NCBI RefSeq assembly: GCF_900155565.1
Contig: NZ_FUHM01000002.1
Location: 1,922,001-1,986,000, forward strand
Length of the DNA stretch: 64,000 bases
Reading direction: 5' to 3'
Origin: Anaerosalibacter sp. Marseille-P3206
GTDB taxonomy: Bacteria > Bacillota > Clostridia > Tissierellales > Sporanaerobacteraceae
In this document: positions 9,406 through 16,408 of the stretch, piece by piece
Layout: every line of letters begins with the position of its first letter
Position numbering within the stretch: the first letter of the stretch is position 1
Translations under genes and position numbers: made by a program
Notes under the pieces: model-generated
Database searches by the model: none
Told to the model about the DNA's origin: nothing
The model's input: only the letters and a program-made list of their open reading frames with translations

Positions 9406-9432
9406 TGAGTCAGGGATAAGTCCCCTGACTCA
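9406..9432. repeat. Inverted repeat of the GAGTCAGGGG/CCCCTGACTC family
   Basis: Arms TGAGTCAGGG (9406-9415) and CCCTGACTCA (9423-9432) pair perfectly. It begins immediately after the mtnA stop codon and ends 21 bp before mtnP. It shares its arms with the hairpin at 3364-3408. Confidence 0.8.
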
Positions 9433-9453
9433 CAATATAGGGAAGGTGATATT

Positions 9454-10224
9454 GTGGAAAAGGCTATTATTGGCGGTACTGGCGTATATGATGTAGGAGA
9501 GGAAACTTACATAAAAATGGTCAATACAGAATACGGTGAAGTTCAAGTTGAGGTAGTAAAGGTTAAGGGTGAAGAGATAGTTTTTCTTCCACGTCATGGA
9601 AAAGGCCATTCAGTTCCTCCACATTTGATTAACTATAGGGCCAATATGAAGGCTTTAAGTGAATTGGGTGTAAAATACATCTATGCTACTGTAGCAGTAG
9701 GTTCTATGAATGAAAACTATGTTCCTGGAGATATAGTTGTTATAAGTGACTTTATAGACTTTACAAAATCAAGACCTATGACATTCTATGAAGGTGGAAA
9801 AGAGGGAGTTATCCATACAGATATGTCTGATCCTTATTGTAAAAACTTAAGAAATGTATTTTATAGCATGGCAAAAAGAGAAAATGTCCCAATAAAAGGT
9901 GAGGGAGTATATGTTTGTACAGAAGGCCCTAGGTTTGAAACTGCAAGTGAAATAAAGATGTATAGAAAACTAGGTGGAGATGTAGTAGGTATGACTAATG
10001 TACCTGAAGTTGTTTTAGCTAAGGAACTTGGCATGTGCTACCAAGCTGTAGGAATAATAAGCAACTGGTGTACAGGTGTAGAACCAACTGGTATAACAAT
10101 CCACGACATAGCTGGAGCTATGGAAGGTAAAAAGGAATTGGTGACAAATTTATTTATAAATGCTCTATTAGAAGAATTAAATCAAGAAAATTGTACTTGT
10201 AATAGTTCACTTATCAAGTTGTAA
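9454..10224 (+). CDS. mtnP: 5'-methylthioadenosine/methylthioinosine phosphorylase (MtnP family)
   Basis: A 256-residue class I nucleoside phosphorylase (PNP_UDP fold). Motifs: IGGTGVYD phosphate loop at the N terminus, FLPRHGKGH near residue 47, CTEGPRFETASE and GMTNVPE around residues 150-180. In MTA-specific enzymes the base-recognition strand carries Asp residues (the DYD of human MTAP); here the corresponding stretch reads SNWCTG, which lacks them and is closer to 6-oxopurine-accepting relatives. This fits a substrate already deaminated by the upstream deaminase, giving hypoxanthine and ribose-1-P derivative. Start GTG 9454 with GGAAGGTGAT upstream. Confidence 0.85.
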   Translation: MEKAIIGGTGVYDVGEETYIKMVNTEYGEVQVEVVKVKGEEIVFLPRHGKGHSVPPHLINYRANMKALSELGVKYIYATVAVGSMNENYVPGDIVVISDFIDFTKSRPMTFYEGGKEGVIHTDMSDPYCKNLRNVFYSMAKRENVPIKGEGVYVCTEGPRFETASEIKMYRKLGGDVVGMTNVPEVVLAKELGMCYQAVGIISNWCTGVEPTGITIHDIAGAMEGKKELVTNLFINALLEELNQENCTCNSSLIKL

Positions 10225-10236
10225 GGAGGCTTGGAA

Positions 10237-10878
10237 ATGTACGAAAAAGAAAGAATGGAAGTAATAAATACAGGTATCGAAATGGCTAAGACTAGCTTAG
10301 TGGTAGGAACTTGGGGAAATATTAGTAAAAGAATAGATGATAATTTAATAGCAATAACACCAAGTGGAATGGACTATTATTCTCTTAAGCCAGAGGATAT
10401 TACTATACTCAACATGGATGGAGAAGTAGTTGATGGAGAGAGAAAACCTTCAATAGAATACAATATGCATTTAGAAATATATAAGAATAGAAGTGAAGTA
10501 GGAGCAGTTGTTCATACTCATAGTACTTATTGCACTGCTCTTGCAATGGCGAGAAAAGGCATCCCTGGAGCTGCAGAAGATTTAGTTCAAATAACAGGTG
10601 GAGACGTTAGAGTTAGTGAGTACGCACTTCCAGGAAGTATGGAACTTGCTAAAAATGCAGTAAAGGCATTAGAAGGAAGAAATGCTGTTATATTAGCAAA
10701 TCATGGAGCATTGTCAGCAGGAAAGGACTTAAAAGAGACCCTTAAGATATCACTAATACTAGAGAAAACTGCAAAGGCTACTATATATGCACAACTTTTA
10801 GGTGGAGTAGTACCATTATCTCAAGAAGACATAGATTTTATGAGAGATTTCTATTTAAATAAATATGGACAAAGATAG
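10237..10878 (+). CDS. Class II aldolase (FucA/DrdA-like) of the salvage operon
   Basis: A 213-residue zinc-dependent class II aldolase/adducin protein. Metal-site histidines are in VVHTHSTYC and NHGALSAG, with the acidic residue in KPSIEYNMHLEIY; the substrate-phosphate region is GTWGNISKR and TPSGMDYY. Next to mtnA and the phosphorylase it is best read as the aldolase that splits 5-methylthioribulose-1-P or 5-deoxyribulose-1-P to DHAP and an aldehyde (the Ald2/DrdA role), rather than the MtnB dehydratase, since MtnB's partners are absent. A plain fuculose-phosphate aldolase is the alternative. TTG at 10231 abuts the AAGGAGG; ATG 10237 has 7-bp spacing and is chosen. Confidence 0.8.
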   Translation: MYEKERMEVINTGIEMAKTSLVVGTWGNISKRIDDNLIAITPSGMDYYSLKPEDITILNMDGEVVDGERKPSIEYNMHLEIYKNRSEVGAVVHTHSTYCTALAMARKGIPGAAEDLVQITGGDVRVSEYALPGSMELAKNAVKALEGRNAVILANHGALSAGKDLKETLKISLILEKTAKATIYAQLLGGVVPLSQEDIDFMRDFYLNKYGQR

Positions 10879-10894
10879 GAAAGGAGTAGTGAAC

Positions 10895-12073
10895 TTGGAT
10901 AATAAATATAAAAAGAACACTCTATTAATCCACGGTGGACAAGTGGGAAATAATCCTGAAAAGGCATTAAATCCTCCTATTTTTCAAACTTCAACATTTG
11001 TTTTTGATAGTATTGAAGATGTAGCTAAAGTAATGAATTTTGAAAGTGATGATTATGTCTACACTAGAGGAAATAATCCTACACTTAGATTATTTGAAAA
11101 TAAAATGGCAGTTCTTGAAGAAGGAGTAGGCTCAGTTGCTTTTGCTTCAGGAATGGCTGCAGTTTCAAGTGTACTATTTTCACTATTAAAACCTGGTGAT
11201 GAAGTCATAGGAAATAGTACCCTATATGGTTCAACTTATAATGTAATCAAAAATCTATTACCTCAATATGGTGTTAAATCCAAACTAATAGATTTAACCA
11301 ATTTAGAATTACTTGAAAATTCTATTAGCGAAAATACTAAGGTTATTTATTTTGAAACTCCATCAAATCCTAATTTAAATATAATTGACATAAAAGGGGT
11401 TTGTGAGATAGCAAAGGAAAAAAATATAAAGGTAGTAGTTGACAATACCTTTGCAACTCCTTATTTTCAAAGGCCATTATTATTAGGAGCAGATGTAGTA
11501 GTTCACAGTGCTACAAAATACATCTCAGGTCATGGAGATGTAGTAGGAGGAGTGGCAATAGCAAAAAAATTAGACTATGTACACAAGTTAAAATTTGACT
11601 ACATGTGTGAGTTTGGTGGCGTTATGAGTCCTTTTAATGCATGGCTATTACTTAGAGGACTTAAAACTTTAGGAGTTAGAATGAGGGAACATGAAAAAAA
11701 TGCATTATTGTTAGCTAAGTATTTAGAGAAACATCCAAAAGTCAAAAATGTCTACTATCCAGGACTACCAAGCTTTAAAGGCCATAATATAGCTAAAAGT
11801 CAAATGGAAGGCTTTGGAGGAATAATTGCTTTTGAAGTAGAAGGTGGCCTAGAAGCTGCAAAAAAGGTAGTCAATGGAGTTAAACTAATGAAGTTAGCAG
11901 TAAGCTTGGGAGACTGTGAAACACTAATAGAACTTCCAGCTGCCATGACCCATTTAGGATACCCTACAGAAAAGCTTAAAGAATTTGGACTAACAGAAAG
12001 CATGATAAGAATATCTGTAGGATTAGAAGATATTGAAGACATAATAGAAGATATAGAAAACGCATTAAGGTGA
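10895..12073 (+). CDS. Cys/Met metabolism PLP enzyme (methionine gamma-lyase-like)
   Basis: A 392-residue fold-type I PLP enzyme of the cystathionine gamma-synthase/lyase family. Marks: YTRGNNPT (phosphate contacts from a neighbouring subunit), ASGMAA, the PLP Lys in SATKYISGHGD, and SLGDCETLIELPAAMTH near the C terminus. At the site of the cysteine typical of many methionine gamma-lyases (YGCT) this protein has YGST, so MGL, cystathionine gamma-lyase and O-acetylhomoserine sulfhydrylase all remain possible. TTG 10895 is 8 bp from AAAGGAG; ATG 10865 and GTG 10889 are badly spaced. Fifth gene of the salvage operon, so it may recycle methanethiol or methionine sulfur. Confidence 0.8.
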   Translation: MDNKYKKNTLLIHGGQVGNNPEKALNPPIFQTSTFVFDSIEDVAKVMNFESDDYVYTRGNNPTLRLFENKMAVLEEGVGSVAFASGMAAVSSVLFSLLKPGDEVIGNSTLYGSTYNVIKNLLPQYGVKSKLIDLTNLELLENSISENTKVIYFETPSNPNLNIIDIKGVCEIAKEKNIKVVVDNTFATPYFQRPLLLGADVVVHSATKYISGHGDVVGGVAIAKKLDYVHKLKFDYMCEFGGVMSPFNAWLLLRGLKTLGVRMREHEKNALLLAKYLEKHPKVKNVYYPGLPSFKGHNIAKSQMEGFGGIIAFEVEGGLEAAKKVVNGVKLMKLAVSLGDCETLIELPAAMTHLGYPTEKLKEFGLTESMIRISVGLEDIEDIIEDIENALR

Positions 12074-12094
12074 TAGGGACTTCCCTGTTACCTT
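12067..12094. repeat. Inverted repeat at the end of the salvage operon
   Basis: Arms AAGGTGATAGGGA (12067-12079) and TCCCTGTTACCTT (12082-12094) pair with two G-T pairs, followed by TTCTTTTTG. It overlaps the stop codon and probably terminates the operon. The GGTGA-AGGGAC core is related in style to the other gene-end palindromes. Confidence 0.7.
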
Positions 12095-12448
12095 TTCTTT
12101 TTGTAGATATATTTGTTTGAGAAAAAGAAGGAATAGGGGTATATTTGTAGAATATGCAATGTGGTGGGAAGTTCCATTGAGAAGAAAATTTTTTATTATA
12201 GCAATCAAAGATTGATAATGGAGGTATTGAAATATCAGTAGAAGAATATGAAGATATAAGAAAAAACATTTAATGTAGTTTATAAAGGAACTAAAAAAAG
12301 AAGAAGGCAAAAATTGTCTTCTTCTTTTTTATTCATATGTTTGGAAAAAAGAAGGAATATGTAAATATTTATAGAATAAGCGAATATAAGATTATATGTA
12401 TAAATAATTCCTAGATTATAAACTGGTTAAAAAAAGGCGGAGATGTAA
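12095..12448 (+). other. Gene-free gap with two copies of an approximately 45-bp degenerate repeat and coding debris
   Basis: No intact gene is seen. Two similar stretches, about 12118-12164 and 12340-12386, share the core AAAGAAGGAATA followed by TATTT-TAGAATA. Between them, around 12215-12275, a short reading frame preceded by no start (GGIEISVEEYEDIRKN) looks like gene debris and runs into a stop. The open frames predicted on the minus strand here have neither ribosome sites nor recognisable content. Confidence 0.4.
12298..12330 (+). terminator. Rho-independent terminator hairpin
   Basis: Arms AAGAAGAAGGCAA and TTGTCTTCTTCTT pair over 13 bp (one G-T) around three A bases, followed by TTTT. 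It follows coding debris rather than an intact gene, which suggests a lost gene upstream. Confidence 0.7.
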
Positions 12449-13102
12449 ATGTGGAAGTATTTAGAAAAACCATGGCAAGAAGCATTTGAAATGGCGTGGG
12501 AAGCTTATAAAAAGGGCACTATACCTATCGGATGTATAATTGTAACAAAAGAAGGCGAAATAGTATCAAAAGGAAGAAATAGAATTTATGATAATAGTAC
12601 TGAACATCCCCTTGCTGGAACCAATATGGCTCATGCAGAAATGACAGCAATGTTGGGATTGCGTGAACCAGAACATGCGGATATAAGAAATTATATACTT
12701 TATACAACTATGGAACCATGTCCTATGTGTTTTGGAACAATGGTAATGATGAATATACGCCATATTCGTTATGGAGCTAGAGATGGATTTGCAGGTGCAA
12801 CTACATTAAACGATAAGTTAGACTACATTAAAGATAAGAAAATAGATATAAAATGTGGGATAGATGAGATAGAGGCTTTTCAGCTGATATTACAAAGTGC
12901 ATATGAGTATAAACGTCAACATCCAAGAACAGAGTTCATATTAGAAACATGGAGAGAAGTAAATGAGTTAGGTGTAAAATACGGAAAAAAACTAAATGAG
13001 TTACAGTATTTTGAACAAGCAGTTAAGGAAAATAAGCCTATACATAAAATTTATGATGAAGTAATTGAAGGATATTTTGCACATAAGATATATAAGATAT
13101 AA
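12449..13102 (+). CDS. Nucleoside/cytidine deaminase-family protein
   Basis: A 217-residue protein with the zinc-dependent deaminase core in its first 150 residues: HAEMTAM (zinc His and catalytic Glu) and TTMEPCPMCFG (two zinc Cys). GARDGFAGATTL follows. The roughly 60-residue C-terminal extension makes it longer than TadA or simple CMP/dCMP deaminases, so it is not assigned as tadA. Substrate unknown. ATG 12449 with GGCGGAG 6 bp upstream. It stands alone at the left of the decaying accessory region. Confidence 0.75.
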   Translation: MWKYLEKPWQEAFEMAWEAYKKGTIPIGCIIVTKEGEIVSKGRNRIYDNSTEHPLAGTNMAHAEMTAMLGLREPEHADIRNYILYTTMEPCPMCFGTMVMMNIRHIRYGARDGFAGATTLNDKLDYIKDKKIDIKCGIDEIEAFQLILQSAYEYKRQHPRTEFILETWREVNELGVKYGKKLNELQYFEQAVKENKPIHKIYDEVIEGYFAHKIYKI

Positions 13103-13136
13103 AGATTATTAATATTTGTAAAAGGAGATTGAAACA

Positions 13137-13480
13137 TTGAAAAAGAAAAAAACATTAAAAATAATTGGAATTACCTTGGGAATTATTATAGTCATTGGAC
13201 AAATTATCCAATAGCTAATATGTTTTTGGAAAATGGATATAATGTTGTTTCATATGATCAACGAAGTTCTGGAGAAAATACAGCACAATATACTACATTT
13301 GGTTATTTAGAAAGTGATGACTTAGCAGATTGTGTAGAATATTTAAAAGATAATATTAATGATAATAATAAGATTGGGATATGGGGAACTTCATATGGGG
13401 GAGCAACTGTGGGAATATATTTTTTGATTATCCAGATGTATATGAAAGAAATATACTTGAATTCATAGGACAATTGCCGT
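13137..13480 (+). pseudogene. Decayed alpha/beta hydrolase
   Basis: A TTG start (13137) after AAAGGAG opens a lysine-rich start plus one membrane helix that stops at TAG 13212. A second frame from about 13202 encodes a hydrolase middle piece: VVSYDQRSSGEN, then the nucleophile elbow GTSYGGAT near 13390. It ends at 13468, and a third frame briefly continues as FDYPDVYERNILEF. The normal length is about 300 residues, so the strand-1 region, acid and His parts of the catalytic triad are missing. Deletions and frameshifts have inactivated it. Confidence 0.65.
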
Positions 13481-13666
13481 AATTTTGAGGGGAGTTGAAT
13501 TTAAATGGGTAAAAACACTAGATTACCTCTCTCAGGACTATAGAGTGCTATATGTTTAGAGGATGAAAGTGAATTTGTAGATACTTAAATTGTATTTAAC
13601 TAGAAGAGATTTTTTTGCAATATTCGTATATAATTAACATAAGATAATTAAACTGGAGGTGGGATT
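13481..13666 (+). other. Gap with coding debris and a toxin-antitoxin promoter region
   Basis: A short frame from about 13486 to 13557 (ending LSQDYRVLYV) has no start and looks like another gene remnant. The last 60 bp contain AT-rich sequence with TATTCG/TATAATTA, a plausible but weak promoter for the toxin-antitoxin pair. Confidence 0.35.
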
Positions 13667-13846
13667 ATGCAAATTTTAAAACAAGATATTATAGATTTAG
13701 TATCTAAATTGCCAGAAAAATTTGATATGGAAGAATTCATGTATAAATTATATGTTTTAGATAAAGTTAAAAAAGGTCAAAAGGATATAAATAAAGGTAA
13801 TTTTATTGATACAGATAAACTACGAAGGGAAATAAGAGAATGGTAA
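13667..13846 (+). CDS. Putative antitoxin of a type II toxin-antitoxin pair
   Basis: A 59-residue charged protein, MQILKQDIIDLVSKLPEKF at its start. It precedes and overlaps a RelE/ParE-type toxin by 7 bp (ATGGTAA), the usual antitoxin-first layout. Its ATG has GGAGGTGGG 4-9 bp upstream. Residues 5-30 look helical, and the C-terminal half (KGNFIDTDKLRREIREW) could be the toxin-binding tail. I recognise no standard antitoxin DNA-binding domain (no clear RHH, PHD or Xre motif). Function rests on position and size. Confidence 0.7.
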   Translation: MQILKQDIIDLVSKLPEKFDMEEFMYKLYVLDKVKKGQKDINKGNFIDTDKLRREIREW

Positions 13847-14127
13847 AGTGGTCAAAAATTGCCATTGATGATTTAAGAGGAATATATGATTATATTTCAA
13901 AGGATTCAGTGGTTTATGCTAAGAAAGTTATTAATGAAATAATAAATAAAACGGACTATTTAGAAGAATACCCCAATATAGGTAGAGCCGTTCCTGAGTT
14001 GAGCAATGAAAGAATAAGAGAATTAATGATTTATTCTTATAGAATGATATATCAAGTAGAGAATGGGGATGTTGAAATATTAACCTTAGTTCATTCAAGG
14101 AAGAACTTCTATTTAGAAATCGAATAA
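13840..14127 (+). CDS. RelE/ParE-family toxin
   Basis: A 95-residue protein of the plasmid-stabilisation RelE/ParE superfamily. The pattern VKWSKIAIDDLRGIYDYIS at the N terminus, a middle NIGRAVPEL, and the C-terminal strands YRMIYQVENGDVEILTLVHSRKNF are typical. RelE members cleave ribosome-bound mRNA and ParE members poison gyrase; the sequence does not settle which. Overlap with the upstream small gene suggests translational coupling. Confidence 0.87.
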   Translation: MVKWSKIAIDDLRGIYDYISKDSVVYAKKVINEIINKTDYLEEYPNIGRAVPELSNERIRELMIYSYRMIYQVENGDVEILTLVHSRKNFYLEIE

Positions 14128-14144
14128 ACATACAATTGTAGATT

Positions 14145-14199
14145 AGGACTTGATAATAAATTATTTAAGTAACAGAAAATTAGATTATCAAGTCTTTAT
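14145..14199 (+). terminator. Terminator hairpin after the toxin gene
   Basis: Arms AGGACTTGATAAT (14145-14157) and ATTATCAAGTCTT (14184-14196) pair with one G-T around a 26-base loop, followed by TATT. The loop is long, so efficiency is uncertain. Confidence 0.5.
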
Positions 14200-14226
14200 T
14201 AACATAAAAAAGGGGATTGTTTATAG

Positions 14227-14472
14227 ATGAACCATTATTCACATCAATATAAATTATTACAAGGATTTGAAAAAGATCCTGATAAACTAAAAGAACATTC
14301 AGATACATTAATTCAATGGATTACTGATTTGACTTTTATTTGTGAGAAAATTTGAAGTATTAGAAGCATTTGGAGTATATCAAACTGGTTGTAATAAAGA
14401 AAAGGTTACACAATATATTGTTTGTATAAAAAACTCAAAGGCAACAGAGCCACTTAATGATGAATATGATTA
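14227..14472 (+). pseudogene. Frameshifted small gene of unknown function
   Basis: ATG 14227 after AAGGGGATTG opens a 42-codon frame (HYSHQYKLLQGFEKDPDKL) that ends at TGA near 14354. A second frame starting about 14350 continues with KFEVLEAFGVYQTG and stops at 14472, just before the next gene. One indel separates them. Family not recognised. Confidence 0.5.
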
Positions 14473-14491
14473 ATGAAAAGAGGAGATATTT

Positions 14492-15019
14492 ATGAAAGCG
14501 TTGTTGATATTAGATATGCAAAAAGGATTTTTTAATAATAAACAGTTCTTTGAGCAACAAGAAATTGTTAAAAGGATGATAGCTGAATTTAAAAACAGAG
14601 GAGATAAAATAATTGCATTTAAACATATTGATAAAATAGAAGGTAGTATTATAGAATATGGGACAGATGATAGTGAGCTTCTTGATTATATAGAAGTTGA
14701 TAGTGATATTGTCATTGAAAAGGATAGTCCAATAGCTTTTATGAATACTAATTTAGATAATTTGTTAAAGAAAAATCAGATAGATCACTTGTTTATTGTT
14801 GGTTTTAATACTGAATATTGCTGTATGTTTACTTCTATTGCTGCTAGAGATAGAGGATATAAAGTTACTTTCATAGAGGATGGTACAGGGACAGTTAATG
14901 ATATGGAAACCTATGAAATGCCTAATCTTGATATTCAAGATTTCGTTGGCTCTGTGCTTAATTGGTCTAATATTATTGAAGTTCTTTATTATGAGGAATA
15001 TGTTGAAAAATATGAATAG
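14492..15019 (+). CDS. Isochorismatase-family cysteine hydrolase
   Basis: A 175-residue alpha/beta hydrolase of the nicotinamidase/isochorismatase group. The catalytic triad is visible as Asp8 in LLILDMQ, Lys77 in EKDSPIAF and Cys110 or Cys111 in NTEYCCMF. Two adjacent cysteines at the nucleophile site are slightly unusual. The GDK and IAFKH segments of the core fold are present. Substrate unknown; relatives act on nicotinamide, N-carbamoyl compounds or isochorismate. Start ATG with GAGGAG 8 bp upstream. It is a single intact gene among broken ones. Confidence 0.83.
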   Translation: MKALLILDMQKGFFNNKQFFEQQEIVKRMIAEFKNRGDKIIAFKHIDKIEGSIIEYGTDDSELLDYIEVDSDIVIEKDSPIAFMNTNLDNLLKKNQIDHLFIVGFNTEYCCMFTSIAARDRGYKVTFIEDGTGTVNDMETYEMPNLDIQDFVGSVLNWSNIIEVLYYEEYVEKYE

Positions 15020-15039
15020 CAATAAGATGAGGTGAGGAT

Positions 15040-15564
15040 TTGGAAGTCATTGGAGATAAAATAGATCTTAGATCATTTACAAGAGAAAATTGGCATCAAT
15101 TTTGGATGAACTATGTTGCAGATCCAGTGATGGATCCTAATGAATACATCTATGATAGTCATCAAGTAGACATTAAATTTAATAGAAGTATAGAACGGGA
15201 AAGTTGGTATCCAGATATCGGGATTTTTCTAAAAAATGGAGAACCAATAGGAAATATGAATCTTAAAAGAATTGATTATGAGCAAAGTAAGTGTGAGCTT
15301 GGAATAATTCTTGTTAATGACAGTGTGAAAGGGAAAGGATATGGTTCTGAAGCTGTTTCGTTGCTCATTGACTATACATTTAATAATCTAGGCTTAAATA
15401 AGATATATGCAGATACTATGGGCTCTAATATTAAAATGCAAAAAATATTTAGTAAACTTGGATTTAGATTTATAGATAGAGTTGAACATTGCTATGATAT
15501 GAATGGTAGATGGGAAGACAAGCTTATTTATGTGCTTGAACGAAAAAATAGAAATTCTATTTAG
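15040..15564 (+). CDS. GNAT acetyltransferase, RimJ/RimL type
   Basis: A 174-residue GNAT protein. The acetyl-CoA loop is VKGKGYGSEAV (Q/RxxGxG type), followed by the NKIYADT-NIKMQKIFSKLGF region typical of RimJ/RimL and antibiotic acetyltransferases. Substrate unknown. TTG 15040 follows GAGGTGAGG by 4 bp and only 20 bp separate it from the isochorismatase gene, so the two are probably co-transcribed. Confidence 0.8.
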   Translation: MEVIGDKIDLRSFTRENWHQFWMNYVADPVMDPNEYIYDSHQVDIKFNRSIERESWYPDIGIFLKNGEPIGNMNLKRIDYEQSKCELGIILVNDSVKGKGYGSEAVSLLIDYTFNNLGLNKIYADTMGSNIKMQKIFSKLGFRFIDRVEHCYDMNGRWEDKLIYVLERKNRNSI

Positions 15565-15783
15565 GAAAATGGCATTATTTAGAGGACATTAAAAAAAGAG
15601 ATTGAATTTAGATAAAGATGAATTGATTATTTATATAATTTCTATAAAGGAGAGAAAGCATGAAAATAGTAGTGATGTATGGAACAGAGCATAGGGGTTA
15701 TAAAACAGTATACCTAAAACTAATTAAAGTTACTTAAAAACATTGCATATTAAATAGGCTTATACTATACTTTATAGTAAGGG

Positions 15784-16395
15784 GTGATTATTATAAAACT
15801 TACCATAAAAGAAGCAAGTGAATATTTAGGAGTTGCAAAATCAACTCTAAGAAGATGGGAAGATGAAGGCAAGATAAAGCCTGAAAGGACAGCTGGAGGA
15901 CATAGAAGATACGATAAAAGCACACTTATTAGTTTAAAAAACAAAAAAGAAAATAAAAAACTAACCATTGGATATTGTAGAGTTTCTTCATCAGATCAAA
16001 AAGAAGATTTAGAAAGGCAAATTAAAACAGTAAGTGATTATTGTAGTGCAAGAGGATATCAATTTAAAATAATCAAAGACATAGGAAGTGGCTTAAATTA
16101 CAATAAAAAAGGTTTAAAAGAACTAATAAAATTAATATGCGAAAGAGAAATTGACAGGATTGTAATTAATTATAAAGACAGATTAATAAGATTTGGATAC
16201 GACATAATAGAACAAATGTGTGACTTTAATGGTGTTAAAATTGAAATAATAAATTATACAGAAGATAAAACTTATGAAGAAGAACTAGTAGAAGATGTTC
16301 TATCAATAATAACAGTATTTTCAACAAAACTATATGGCAGTAGAAGTCATAAGGCAAAAACAATTCAACAAGAAAACAAGGAACTATTCAAATAG
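15784..16395 (+). CDS. tnpA: IS607-family serine recombinase (TnpA)
   Basis: A 203-residue transposase. Residues 5-50 form a MerR-type winged helix (ASEYLGVAKSTLRRWEDEGK, then GGHRRY). The catalytic domain starts at GYCRVSSSDQ, where the Ser nucleophile lies, with DLERQ and the DRLIRFG segment typical of small serine recombinases. It catalyses excision and insertion of the element at GG. The GTG at 15784 sits within the purine-rich AAGGGGTGA, so the exact start is uncertain. It ends 13 bp before tnpB. Confidence 0.9.
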   Translation: MIIIKLTIKEASEYLGVAKSTLRRWEDEGKIKPERTAGGHRRYDKSTLISLKNKKENKKLTIGYCRVSSSDQKEDLERQIKTVSDYCSARGYQFKIIKDIGSGLNYNKKGLKELIKLICEREIDRIVINYKDRLIRFGYDIIEQMCDFNGVKIEIINYTEDKTYEEELVEDVLSIITVFSTKLYGSRSHKAKTIQQENKELFK

Positions 16396-16408
16396 CCGAA
16401 GGCGGTGA

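Noticed and set aside
12449-13102. tRNA adenosine deaminase TadA
   Set aside because: The protein has an extra C-terminal region of about 60 residues and lies in an accessory region; the substrate is left open.
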